From contig NZ_JAZIBG010000009.1 in NCBI RefSeq assembly GCF_036621135.1, positions 310,001-374,000 on the forward strand: DNA of 64,000 nt, written 5' to 3'. Of the stretch, positions 7,771-17,671 are shown one piece after another (positions within the stretch are counted from its first letter, which is position 1; the number at the start of each line of letters is the position of its first letter). The notes below the pieces were generated by a model. The model was given only the letters and a program-made list of their open reading frames with translations, was not told the origin of the DNA and did not search any database. This DNA comes from Aquincola agrisoli (GTDB lineage Bacteria; Pseudomonadota; Gammaproteobacteria; Burkholderiales; Burkholderiaceae_C). A program made the position numbers and the translations under genes.

Positions 7771-8682
7771 TCAGGGCAGGTCGCGGCGCCGTCCGCCGTA
7801 GGTCGCCATCAGGCTGGCGAAGAAGGCGCCGGCCAGCAGCGACACGAAGAACCACAACGCGGCGTAGGCCGAGGCGCGGCGGGCGTTGTCGGCGGCCTCC
7901 TTGGCGGCCGTGCGCACGCGCTCCCGGTCGGCCTGCAGCTGCGTGAAGGCGGCGGCCACGCGCTGGTCCGCGTCGGCCTGGGCCAGGCCGGTGCGCTGGG
8001 CGACCAGTTGGCCGAGATAGGTCCTGTCCGCGGGCGGCAGGGCGTCGCCGAGGGCGCCGCGCTGCAGGATCCTCGTCGCCTCCGACAGCGTGGCTTCCGC
8101 TTCCTGCGCAGCGGGCACCGGCGCCGGCGACGCCGGGTCGCGGCGGAACAGCGTGTCGGCGACGTAGCGCGCATCCTGCGCGCCGTCGTCCGGCGCATTG
8201 GCCGCGGCCGTGGCGGCACCGGCGGCGCCGGCACCCGCCAGCGCCGCGCCGGCCTGCGCGCCGCCGCTCAGGATCGATCCGATCACCGAGGTGAGCAGGG
8301 CCGCGGTGGCAAGCGACGCGACGGCCCAGGCCAGGAAGCCGTGGGCGGTGTCGCGGAAGTAGACCTCGTCGGCGGCGGTGTCCGTCCAGCGGGTGCGCAG
8401 GCGGCCTGCCAGGTAGCCGCCGATGCCCGAGGCGGCGAGCTGGGTGAATGCGAGCCACAGGATGGCGGAGGCGCCGATGCGCCCGGCCGAGGCGCCTTCG
8501 CCCGCCCATGGCGACACCGACGAGAGCCCCAGGCCCGTGCCGAGGATCAGCAGGATCATCGACAGCGCCGCGGCGCCCGCGGCACCCGCCAGCACGGCGC
8601 CCCAGGAGACGGCGGAGGCCGTGGGGGCCGCCACGGCCAGGGCCGGCGAAATGCCACTTCGTTGCACGATGGTGTCCTGCAT
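7771..8682 (-). CDS. Multi-span membrane protein of unknown function
   Basis: 303 aa. The start at MQDTIVQRSG follows GGGAGACAGG with good spacing. Hydrophobic segments lie at about 28-55 (VSWGAVLAGAAGAAALSMIL), 75-95, 120-145 and near the C terminus (YAALWFFVSLLAGAFFASLM). Between the last two is a ~115-residue soluble section with helices such as DADQRVAAAFTQLQADRERV. The Ala/Gly-rich first helix resembles membrane proteins annotated only as hypothetical in Burkholderiales. No catalytic motif is visible. It is divergent from the amidohydrolase gene with a ~245-bp shared upstream region. Confidence 0.65.
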   Translation of the reverse strand: MQDTIVQRSGISPALAVAAPTASAVSWGAVLAGAAGAAALSMILLILGTGLGLSSVSPWAGEGASAGRIGASAILWLAFTQLAASGIGGYLAGRLRTRWTDTAADEVYFRDTAHGFLAWAVASLATAALLTSVIGSILSGGAQAGAALAGAGAAGAATAAANAPDDGAQDARYVADTLFRRDPASPAPVPAAQEAEATLSEATRILQRGALGDALPPADRTYLGQLVAQRTGLAQADADQRVAAAFTQLQADRERVRTAAKEAADNARRASAYAALWFFVSLLAGAFFASLMATYGGRRRDLP

Positions 8683-8928
8683 GTCCTGTCTCCCTGTGAA
8701 CAGGGCCATCTTCCGGGCCGCACACGCCACCCCTGGTCAGCCAGGGCCAACAGCGTGCGTAGGACGCTGCCGCGGTGCACGCCGCACCGATCCGCGGCGT
8801 ACCGCGTATCAAGACGTTAATTTGGCGACAGCGCGGCAACACTGGCGGGTTATCCATGCTGCATCCTGGTGCGCCGGCCGGGATAGTCCGCAAAAACCTC
8901 AGGGAATGACATCCACGAACGAGGAGAC

Positions 8929-12033
<3,105 letters not shown>

Positions 12034-12086
12034 GGCGGCGCGCGCCGGACACCCCGGCGCGCCGCCCGGTGCCGGCGGCCGCGCGC

Positions 12087-12290
12087 TCAGGCCTGCTTCT
12101 TCGCGGGGAACCTCGGCCTGCCGACGTAGACGCCGTCCTTGTTCACCTCGTCGCGGTGCACGAGTTCGACGGTGCTGTCGAGCACGGTGCCGTGGAACAC
12201 GTACTGGATGGCTTCGCGCGTGGCCTTGCGCGCGGACAGGCGCTGGCGGGTGAGGTAGTTGTAGACCGCGATGAACTCCGGTGCAGCCAT
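12087..12290 (-). CDS. Small hypothetical protein, 67 aa
   Basis: 67 aa, basic, beginning MAAPEFIAVYNYLTRQRLSA and ending FPAKKQA, with a mixed helix/strand pattern and no membrane segment. GGAG precedes the ATG. It is convergent with the amidohydrolase and directly upstream of nothing else on its strand except the zinc-ribbon-like gene at 12304-12516. No family is recognised; composition and start site support a real gene. Confidence 0.55.
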   Translation of the reverse strand: MAAPEFIAVYNYLTRQRLSARKATREAIQYVFHGTVLDSTVELVHRDEVNKDGVYVGRPRFPAKKQA

Positions 12291-12303
12291 GGCGTCTCCT
12301 CCA

Positions 12304-12516
12304 TCATGCCGTGCGCTGCGTCAGCCAGCTGCTCTCCAGCGTACGGGTGTCCGTCGCGCGGCTCCAGACCAGTCCGCAGGCCACGCAACGGTAGCGGAAC
12401 ACCACGCCGCGCGCCAGACCACCCGGGCGCTTTCGCGCGTCGGTGATCGTCAGGGCAGCATGGGCGGGCGAATGGGCTTCGCGCTCCAGGCCGTGGCAGG
12501 CACTGCACATGGGCAT
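12304..12516 (-). CDS. Small zinc-ribbon-like protein
   Basis: 70 aa with two Cys pairs: CSAC near the N terminus and CVACG around residue 46 (VVFRYRCVACGLVWSR). This is the spacing expected for a zinc ribbon. The middle part (AALTITDARKR) resembles an OB/ribbon strand. It is 13 bp upstream of the gene at 12087-12290 on the same strand, so the two are likely one transcript. Function unknown; nucleic-acid binding is a guess from the fold only. Confidence 0.5.
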   Translation of the reverse strand: MPMCSACHGLEREAHSPAHAALTITDARKRPGGLARGVVFRYRCVACGLVWSRATDTRTLESSWLTQRTA

Positions 12517-12733
12517 GGGGAACTCCGGCGCGTGGCAATGGCTTCCATCGTCCCGGCATTTTTTCTGCGTCGCATAGGACCGGGCTGCAGTTGCTTGTCG
12601 GAATTCGCCGATGGCCGCCGCTGCCGGCGCGTCTGCTTACGCATGCGGCGGCCGTCCGCGTCGATGATGCGTGCCGCCGATCGTCGTGTCGGCGGGGCGC
12701 TTCCCTTCGACACCGCTTGCAAGGAGACTGACG

Positions 12734-13087
12734 ATGAACTACGTGGATGGATTCGTGGCGGCCGTGCCCACCGCCAACCGGGAGACCTACCGCCAGCGTG
12801 CCGAGCAGGCCGCGGTCGTGTTCAGGGAGCATGGCGCGCTCAGCGTCGTGGAATGCTGGGGCGACGACGTGCCCGAAGGCAAGCTCACCTCGTTCCCCAT
12901 GGCGGTCAAGCGCGAGCCGGGCGAGACGGTGGTCTTCGCCTGGATCACCTGGCCGTCGCGCGCCGTGCGCGACGAGGGCATGAAGCTGGCGATGGCCGAT
13001 CCGCGCCTGCAGGCCGGCACCGAGCCCAGGCCGTTCGACGCCCGGCGCATGATCTACGGCGGCTTCCAGATGATCGTCGACGCCTGA
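12734..13087 (+). CDS. DUF1428-family protein
   Basis: 117 aa, full length for the family. It shows the characteristic start MNYVDGFVAAVPTANRETYR, then VECWGDDVPEGKLTSF, VFAWITWPSRAVRDEGM and the end MIYGGFQMIVDA. Members adopt a ferredoxin-like alpha/beta dimer fold related to the ABM/EthD-type superfamily; no reaction is established. The ATG follows AAGGAGACTGACG. It is upstream of the stress-type SDR gene by 68 bp with the same orientation, so co-expression is plausible. Confidence 0.85.
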   Translation: MNYVDGFVAAVPTANRETYRQRAEQAAVVFREHGALSVVECWGDDVPEGKLTSFPMAVKREPGETVVFAWITWPSRAVRDEGMKLAMADPRLQAGTEPRPFDARRMIYGGFQMIVDA

Positions 13088-13155
13088 ACGCTGCGCGCCG
13101 GGAACGGCGGTTGCCATCCCAGGGCTGGAAAACACAGTCTCCAAGGAGCATCCGC

Positions 13156-14145
13156 ATGAACACCCCCAGCGATCCCCAAGCCACCGCCGAGCAGCAGCGG
13201 CAGATCCAGCGCCAGCAGGACCGCAAGGACGAGCGCCAGCCCGATGGCGATGGCAAGGCGCCTGGCGCCGTGCAGGCCGGCGCCCGGGAGCAGCCCGTCG
13301 ACCTGCCGGCCCAGCACATCGACAAGCCCGGCAGCGAGGCCGAGCTCGACCTGGCGCCGCGGTTCACCGCGCCCGGCTACGAAGGCAGCAACAAGCTCAA
13401 GGGCCTGGTGGCGCTGGTGACCGGCGGCGACTCCGGCATCGGCCGTGCGGTGGCGGTGCTGTTCGCGCGGGAGGGGGCCGACGTGGCCGTGGCCTACCTC
13501 GGCGCCGGCGAGGAGCAGGACGCGCAGGAGACCCGGCGCTGCATCGAGGCGGAGGGCCGCCGCTGCCTGCTGATCCCGGGCGACGTGAAGGACAGCGCCT
13601 ATTGCCGGCAGGCCGTGCAGCGGACCGTGGACGAACTGGGCGGCCTGGACGTGCTGGTGAACAACGCCGCCTTCCAGGAGCATGCGCAGTCGATCGAGGA
13701 CATCACCGACGAGCGGCTCGACGAGACGCTGGACACCAACATCGGCGGCTACTTCCGGATGACGCGCGCCGCGGTGCCGCACCTGAAGAAGGGCGCGTCG
13801 ATCATCAACACCGGCTCGGTGGTTGGCCTGCGCGGCAGCGCCCACCTGCTCGACTATGCGGCCACGAAGGGGGCGATCCATGCCTTCACCAAGTCGCTCG
13901 CCAGCAACCTGCTGGACAAGGGCATCCGGGTCAACGCGGTGGCGCCCGGCCCGGTGTGGACACCGCTCAATCCCGCCGATGCGCCGGCCGAGGACGTCGC
14001 CAAGTTCGGCCAGCAGTCCGACATGAAGCGTGCGGCCCAGCCCGAGGAGCTGTCGCCCGCCTATGTGTTTCTCGCCTCGCCGGTGATGTCGGGCTACGTC
14101 ACCGGCATCGTGCTGCCGGTGACTGGCAGCGTCGGCGCCATCTGA
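13156..14145 (+). CDS. General-stress type SDR oxidoreductase (YghA/YdaD-like)
   Basis: 329 aa. A ~50-residue hydrophilic Gln/Asp/Glu-rich N-terminal extension is typical of the YghA/YdaD/YhxD group. The Rossmann domain then starts at LKGLVALVTGGDSGIGRAVA. The intact active site is NTGSVVG...DYAATKGAIHAF, i.e. Ser, Tyr and Lys all present, in contrast to the SDR at 4326. C-terminal GYVTGIVLPVTGS closes the fold. Relatives are induced in general stress and osmotic responses and have NAD(P)-dependent aldehyde/alcohol activities; the exact substrate is unknown. The start follows AAGGAGCATCCGC. Confidence 0.88.
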   Translation: MNTPSDPQATAEQQRQIQRQQDRKDERQPDGDGKAPGAVQAGAREQPVDLPAQHIDKPGSEAELDLAPRFTAPGYEGSNKLKGLVALVTGGDSGIGRAVAVLFAREGADVAVAYLGAGEEQDAQETRRCIEAEGRRCLLIPGDVKDSAYCRQAVQRTVDELGGLDVLVNNAAFQEHAQSIEDITDERLDETLDTNIGGYFRMTRAAVPHLKKGASIINTGSVVGLRGSAHLLDYAATKGAIHAFTKSLASNLLDKGIRVNAVAPGPVWTPLNPADAPAEDVAKFGQQSDMKRAAQPEELSPAYVFLASPVMSGYVTGIVLPVTGSVGAI

Positions 14146-14163
14146 GCGGCCGGCGGGGCCGGC

Positions 14164-14487
14164 TTAGCGCGGCTGGCTCTCGTCGGCGGCGCTGCCCGGG
14201 TCCTCCTCCCCGACCTGGGACGCCGCTGCATCCGGCGCCGGCGTAACGCCGTGCGTCGCGGCGGCGCGCGCCGCCCGCTGGGCGCGGCGCGCCTGCCACA
14301 GGGCGTAGTCCGGGTCGTCGGGCGCGATGTCCGGCGGCACGCAGGGCTCGGGCGGCTCGGGGGGATGAGACAGCACACGGGGCGGCACGTAGTCGCCGTA
14401 GTTGCTGCCGCCGGTGGTGCGTTGGCCCTCGTCGTGCGGGGCCGCCGGGCCGGGCTGCGCCGGGCCGGCGGGGGGCGGGGTGGTCAT
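14164..14487 (-). CDS. Pro-rich hypothetical protein
   Basis: 107 aa from an ATG preceded by AGGAGACCTGC. The N-terminal half is Pro/Gly/Gln-rich and probably disordered. The middle has PDDPDYALWQARRAQRAARA, likely a helix, and the tail is acidic. It is convergent with the SDR gene and divergent from the DUF2272 lipoprotein gene. No family is recognised. Confidence 0.5.
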   Translation of the reverse strand: MTTPPPAGPAQPGPAAPHDEGQRTTGGSNYGDYVPPRVLSHPPEPPEPCVPPDIAPDDPDYALWQARRAQRAARAAATHGVTPAPDAAASQVGEEDPGSAADESQPR

Positions 14488-14587
14488 GCAGGTCTCCTGG
14501 CCGACGGGCGCCGGCATCGTGCCGGTGCAGCAAACGCCATTCCCGCGCGGCGCCGTGACAATGCGCCGCCGGGAAGGAGGAGGTGCT

Positions 14588-15409
14588 GTGGGACGTCTGG
14601 CCATCGTGTGCGGGGTGCTGCTGGGGCTGGCGGGCTGTGCCGGCACCTTGCCCGTGGCGCCGACCACCGTGCCGGCCGGGCAGGTCGAGGCCCTGGTGCG
14701 TGCGGCCGAGGCGGAGTGGCTGCGCTGGGGCAGGCAGGAAGTGCGCTTCGTGCCCGGCGGCGGCACCTGCGCGGTGATCGCCGATGGCAGCTGCCGTCCC
14801 ATCGACGATGGCTGCGGCCGGGAGCAGAGCGCGGCGCTCTGCCCGGTGGTGGACGATTACTGGCGCGCGCTCGGGCCGCTGCGGGAGTACCACGACTGCC
14901 GGCGCACCGACGTGTGCGAGGCCGAATGGCCCGCGGACCAGGGCCCGCCGGACTTCACGCCCGCCTGGTCGGCGGCGTTTGTCAGCGCGCTGATGAAGGC
15001 GGCGGGCTTCAGCCGGTCGGAGTTCCGCTTCGCCGCCGCCCATGCGCAGTACGTCGCGGCCGCGCGGGACGGCCACGCCTCGGCATTCGAAGTCGTCCCC
15101 ACGCCGGCCGCGGCCGATGTCGGCGACCTGGTCTGCCTGCCTCGTGCGATGGCCGGCGACAGCGGCCGGCCGCTCGGCGTCGACGAGGTCCGCGGCCGCG
15201 ACGGCATCACGCCGATGCACTGCGACATCGTCGTGCGGCGCGACCTGGAGGCCCGGACCCTCGACGTCATCGGCGGCAATGTGCAGCAGGCGGTGTCGCG
15301 CAGCATCGTCCCGCTGGGCGCCGATGGCCTGCTGCACCGCTGGCCGGAGCCCGAGCGGGCCTGGATGCTCGTGATGAAGCCCCGGCGCGCCCCCGCCCCC
15401 TTGCCCTGA
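14588..15409 (+). CDS. DUF2272-family lipoprotein
   Basis: 273 aa, starting at a GTG just after GGAGGAGGTGCT. A short signal peptide ends in the lipobox LGLAGCAG (Cys at about 18). The body shows features of DUF2272 proteins: WSAAFVSALMKAAGF, FRFAAAHAQYV, and a GDLVCLPRA...HCDIVV segment with Cys and His arranged as in NlpC/P60-like papain folds, suggesting a possible amidase or peptidase of the cell envelope. Six further Cys in the N-terminal third may form disulfides. The product is presumably anchored to the outer membrane. Activity is inferred from fold resemblance only. Confidence 0.75.
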   Translation: MGRLAIVCGVLLGLAGCAGTLPVAPTTVPAGQVEALVRAAEAEWLRWGRQEVRFVPGGGTCAVIADGSCRPIDDGCGREQSAALCPVVDDYWRALGPLREYHDCRRTDVCEAEWPADQGPPDFTPAWSAAFVSALMKAAGFSRSEFRFAAAHAQYVAAARDGHASAFEVVPTPAAADVGDLVCLPRAMAGDSGRPLGVDEVRGRDGITPMHCDIVVRRDLEARTLDVIGGNVQQAVSRSIVPLGADGLLHRWPEPERAWMLVMKPRRAPAPLP

Positions 15410-15537
15410 AGGCCTGCCTGCAGCCCGGGGTCACAGGGTTAGTTCGTAGGTCAGTCGAAGCACAAGCAACGCGGCCGGCACGCCCTATTGCCACGCTCTG
15501 GGCGCGCTTCTAGAGTCGACGGACAAGCGAGGTGACC

Positions 15538-16083
15538 ATGCCCAGCCCTACATATGCCGGCGATGCCCCACGAGGCGCGCCGCACCCCGAGACAACGGCC
15601 ATCGACGTGGTCGCCATCCGCGAACTGGCCGCGCGGTTCGAGCACACGCCCGGCGGCCTGCTGCCGGCGCTGCATGCGGTGCAGGACCGCTACGGCCACA
15701 TCCCGCGCGACGCGGTGCCGGCGATCGCGGAGGTGTTCAACCTCTCGCGCGCCGAGGTGCACGGCGTCGTCACCTACTACCACCACTTCCGCAGCGAGCC
15801 GGCGGCGCGCCACGTGGTGCAGGTGTGCCGGGCGGAGGCCTGCCAGTCGATGGGCGGCAACGCGCTGATGGCGCATGCGCGGCTGCGCCTGGGCTGCGCG
15901 GCGGACGGGCACCACGGCCGCTCGGCCGACGGCCGGGTCACGCTGGAGCCGGTGTTCTGCCTGGGCCTGTGCGCCTCGTCGCCCGCGATGTCGATCGACG
16001 GTGAACTGCATGCGCGGATGACGCCGGCCCGCTTCGATGCGCTGCTCGCCGAGACGGTCGCCGCCACGGAGGCGGTCCGATGA
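15538..16083 (+). CDS. fdsG: NAD-dependent formate dehydrogenase gamma subunit
   Basis: 181 aa, NuoE-like thioredoxin-fold [2Fe-2S] subunit. The cluster ligands are visible as CRAEAC (pair with four residues between) and, ~40 residues later, CLGLC. Residues about 20-90 (FEHTPGGLLPALHAVQDRYG and VHGVVTYYHHF) are the helical bundle typical of the family. It passes electrons within the soluble FdsABGD complex that oxidises formate to CO2 and reduces NAD+. The ATG at 15538 is preferred because GAGG lies 7 bases upstream; a GTG six bases earlier overlaps that site. First gene of the fds operon; its stop overlaps fdsB by 4 bp. Confidence 0.93.
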   Translation: MPSPTYAGDAPRGAPHPETTAIDVVAIRELAARFEHTPGGLLPALHAVQDRYGHIPRDAVPAIAEVFNLSRAEVHGVVTYYHHFRSEPAARHVVQVCRAEACQSMGGNALMAHARLRLGCAADGHHGRSADGRVTLEPVFCLGLCASSPAMSIDGELHARMTPARFDALLAETVAATEAVR

Positions 16084-17651
16084 GTGCCGTCACCCTCTAC
16101 GTTCCGCGCGACTCGGCCGCGCTGGCGGTCGGTGCCGACCGCGTCGCCAAGGCCATCGCCGCCGAGGCCGAACGCCGCGGCCTGGCCGTGAACATCGTGC
16201 GCAACGGTTCGCGCGGCCTCTTCTGGCTGGAGCCGCTGGTCGAGGTGGCCACGCCGCAGGGCCGCGTGGCCTACGGCCCGGTGGAGCCGGGCGACGTGCC
16301 GGCCCTCTTCGACGCCGGCTTCCTGCAGGGCGGCGCGCACGCGCTGGCGCATGGCCTGACCGATGCGGTCCCCTACCTGCAGAAGCAGGAGCGCCTGACC
16401 TTCGCCCGCATGGGCCTCACCGATCCGCTGTCGCTGGCCGACTACGAGGCGCACGAGGGCTACGCCGGCCTGCGCAACGCCATCGCGATGGCGCCGGCCG
16501 AGGTGGTGCAGGCGGTGCTCGACAGCGGCCTGCGCGGGCGCGGCGGCGCGGCCTTCCCGGCCGGCATCAAGTGGAAGACGGTGGCGGCCACGCCGGGTGC
16601 GGTGAAGCACATCGTCTGCAACGCCGACGAGGGCGACTCGGGCACCTTCTCCGACCGCATGACGATGGAGGGCGACCCGTTCGTGCTGATCGAGGGCATG
16701 ACGATCGCCGGCCTGGCCGTGGGCGCCACGCAGGGCTGGATCTACGTGCGCTCGGAGTACCCGCACGCGATCGCCGTGCTCGAGGCCGCCATCGCCATCG
16801 CGCGGCAGGCGGGGTACCTCGGCAGCAACGTGATGGGCTCGGGCCGCGCGTTCGAGCTGGTGGTGCGCAAGGCCGCCGGCGCCTACGTGTGCGGCGAAGA
16901 GACGGCGCTGCTCGAAAGCCTGGAAGGCAAGCGCGGCATCGTGCGCGCCAAGCCGCCGCTGCCGGCGATCCAAGGCCTGTTCGGCCAGCCGACGGTGATC
17001 AACAACGTGATCACGCTGGCGACGGTGCCCATCATCCTGGCGCGCGGCGCGGCCTTCTACAAGGACTACGGCATGGGCCGCTCGCGCGGCACGCTGCCCT
17101 TCCAATTGGCCGGCAACATCAAGCACGGCGGCCTGGTGGAAAAAGCCTTCGGCCTGACGCTGCGCGAGCTGCTGTACGACTTCGGCGGCGGCAGCGCCAG
17201 CGGCCGGCCGATCAAGGCGGTGCAGGTGGGCGGGCCCCTGGGCGCCTACGTGCCCGAATCGCAGTGGGATCTGCCGCTCGACTACGAGGCCTACGCCGCG
17301 GTGGGCGCGGTGGTGGGCCACGGCGGCATCGTGGTGCACGACGACACGGCCGACATGTCGGCGCTGGCGCGCTACGCGATGGAGTTCTGCGCGATCGAAT
17401 CGTGCGGCAAGTGCACGCCGTGCCGCATCGGCTCCACGCGCGGCGTGGAGGTGATCGACCGCATCACGCTGCACCGTGATCACCCGGGCCAGCGCGAGCA
17501 GCAGGCCACCTTGCTGCGCGACCTGTGCGACACCATGCTGTACGGCTCCCTCTGCGCGATGGGCGGCATGACGCCGTACCCGGTGCTGTCCGCGCTGAAC
17601 CACTACCCCGAAGATTTTGGTCTGGCCGGCCCGCAGCGCGAGGCCGCCTGA
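16080..17651 (+). CDS. fdsB: NAD-dependent formate dehydrogenase beta subunit (diaphorase)
   Basis: 523 aa. An N-terminal thioredoxin-like domain (about 1-110) is followed by the NuoF-like FMN/NADH domain with GLRGRGGAAFPAGIKW (about 143-160), NADEGDSGTF and AYVCGEETALLESLEG. A C-terminal [4Fe-4S] site follows: ESCGKCTPCRIGSTRG with the fourth Cys in GSLCAMGG. This subunit reduces NAD+ with electrons from FdsA. It is translationally coupled to fdsG (ATGA overlap) and followed by fdsA after 20 bp. Length and motifs are those of Cupriavidus and Rhodobacter FdsB. Confidence 0.95.
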   Translation: MSAVTLYVPRDSAALAVGADRVAKAIAAEAERRGLAVNIVRNGSRGLFWLEPLVEVATPQGRVAYGPVEPGDVPALFDAGFLQGGAHALAHGLTDAVPYLQKQERLTFARMGLTDPLSLADYEAHEGYAGLRNAIAMAPAEVVQAVLDSGLRGRGGAAFPAGIKWKTVAATPGAVKHIVCNADEGDSGTFSDRMTMEGDPFVLIEGMTIAGLAVGATQGWIYVRSEYPHAIAVLEAAIAIARQAGYLGSNVMGSGRAFELVVRKAAGAYVCGEETALLESLEGKRGIVRAKPPLPAIQGLFGQPTVINNVITLATVPIILARGAAFYKDYGMGRSRGTLPFQLAGNIKHGGLVEKAFGLTLRELLYDFGGGSASGRPIKAVQVGGPLGAYVPESQWDLPLDYEAYAAVGAVVGHGGIVVHDDTADMSALARYAMEFCAIESCGKCTPCRIGSTRGVEVIDRITLHRDHPGQREQQATLLRDLCDTMLYGSLCAMGGMTPYPVLSALNHYPEDFGLAGPQREAA

Positions 17652-17671
17652 CCCGGCGCAAGGAGACACCC

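Noticed and set aside
15470..15520. Possible sigma54 promoter before fdsG (CGGCACGCCCTATTGCC)
   Set aside because: The distance between GG and GC is 11 instead of the strict 10 bases, so it should not be recognised.
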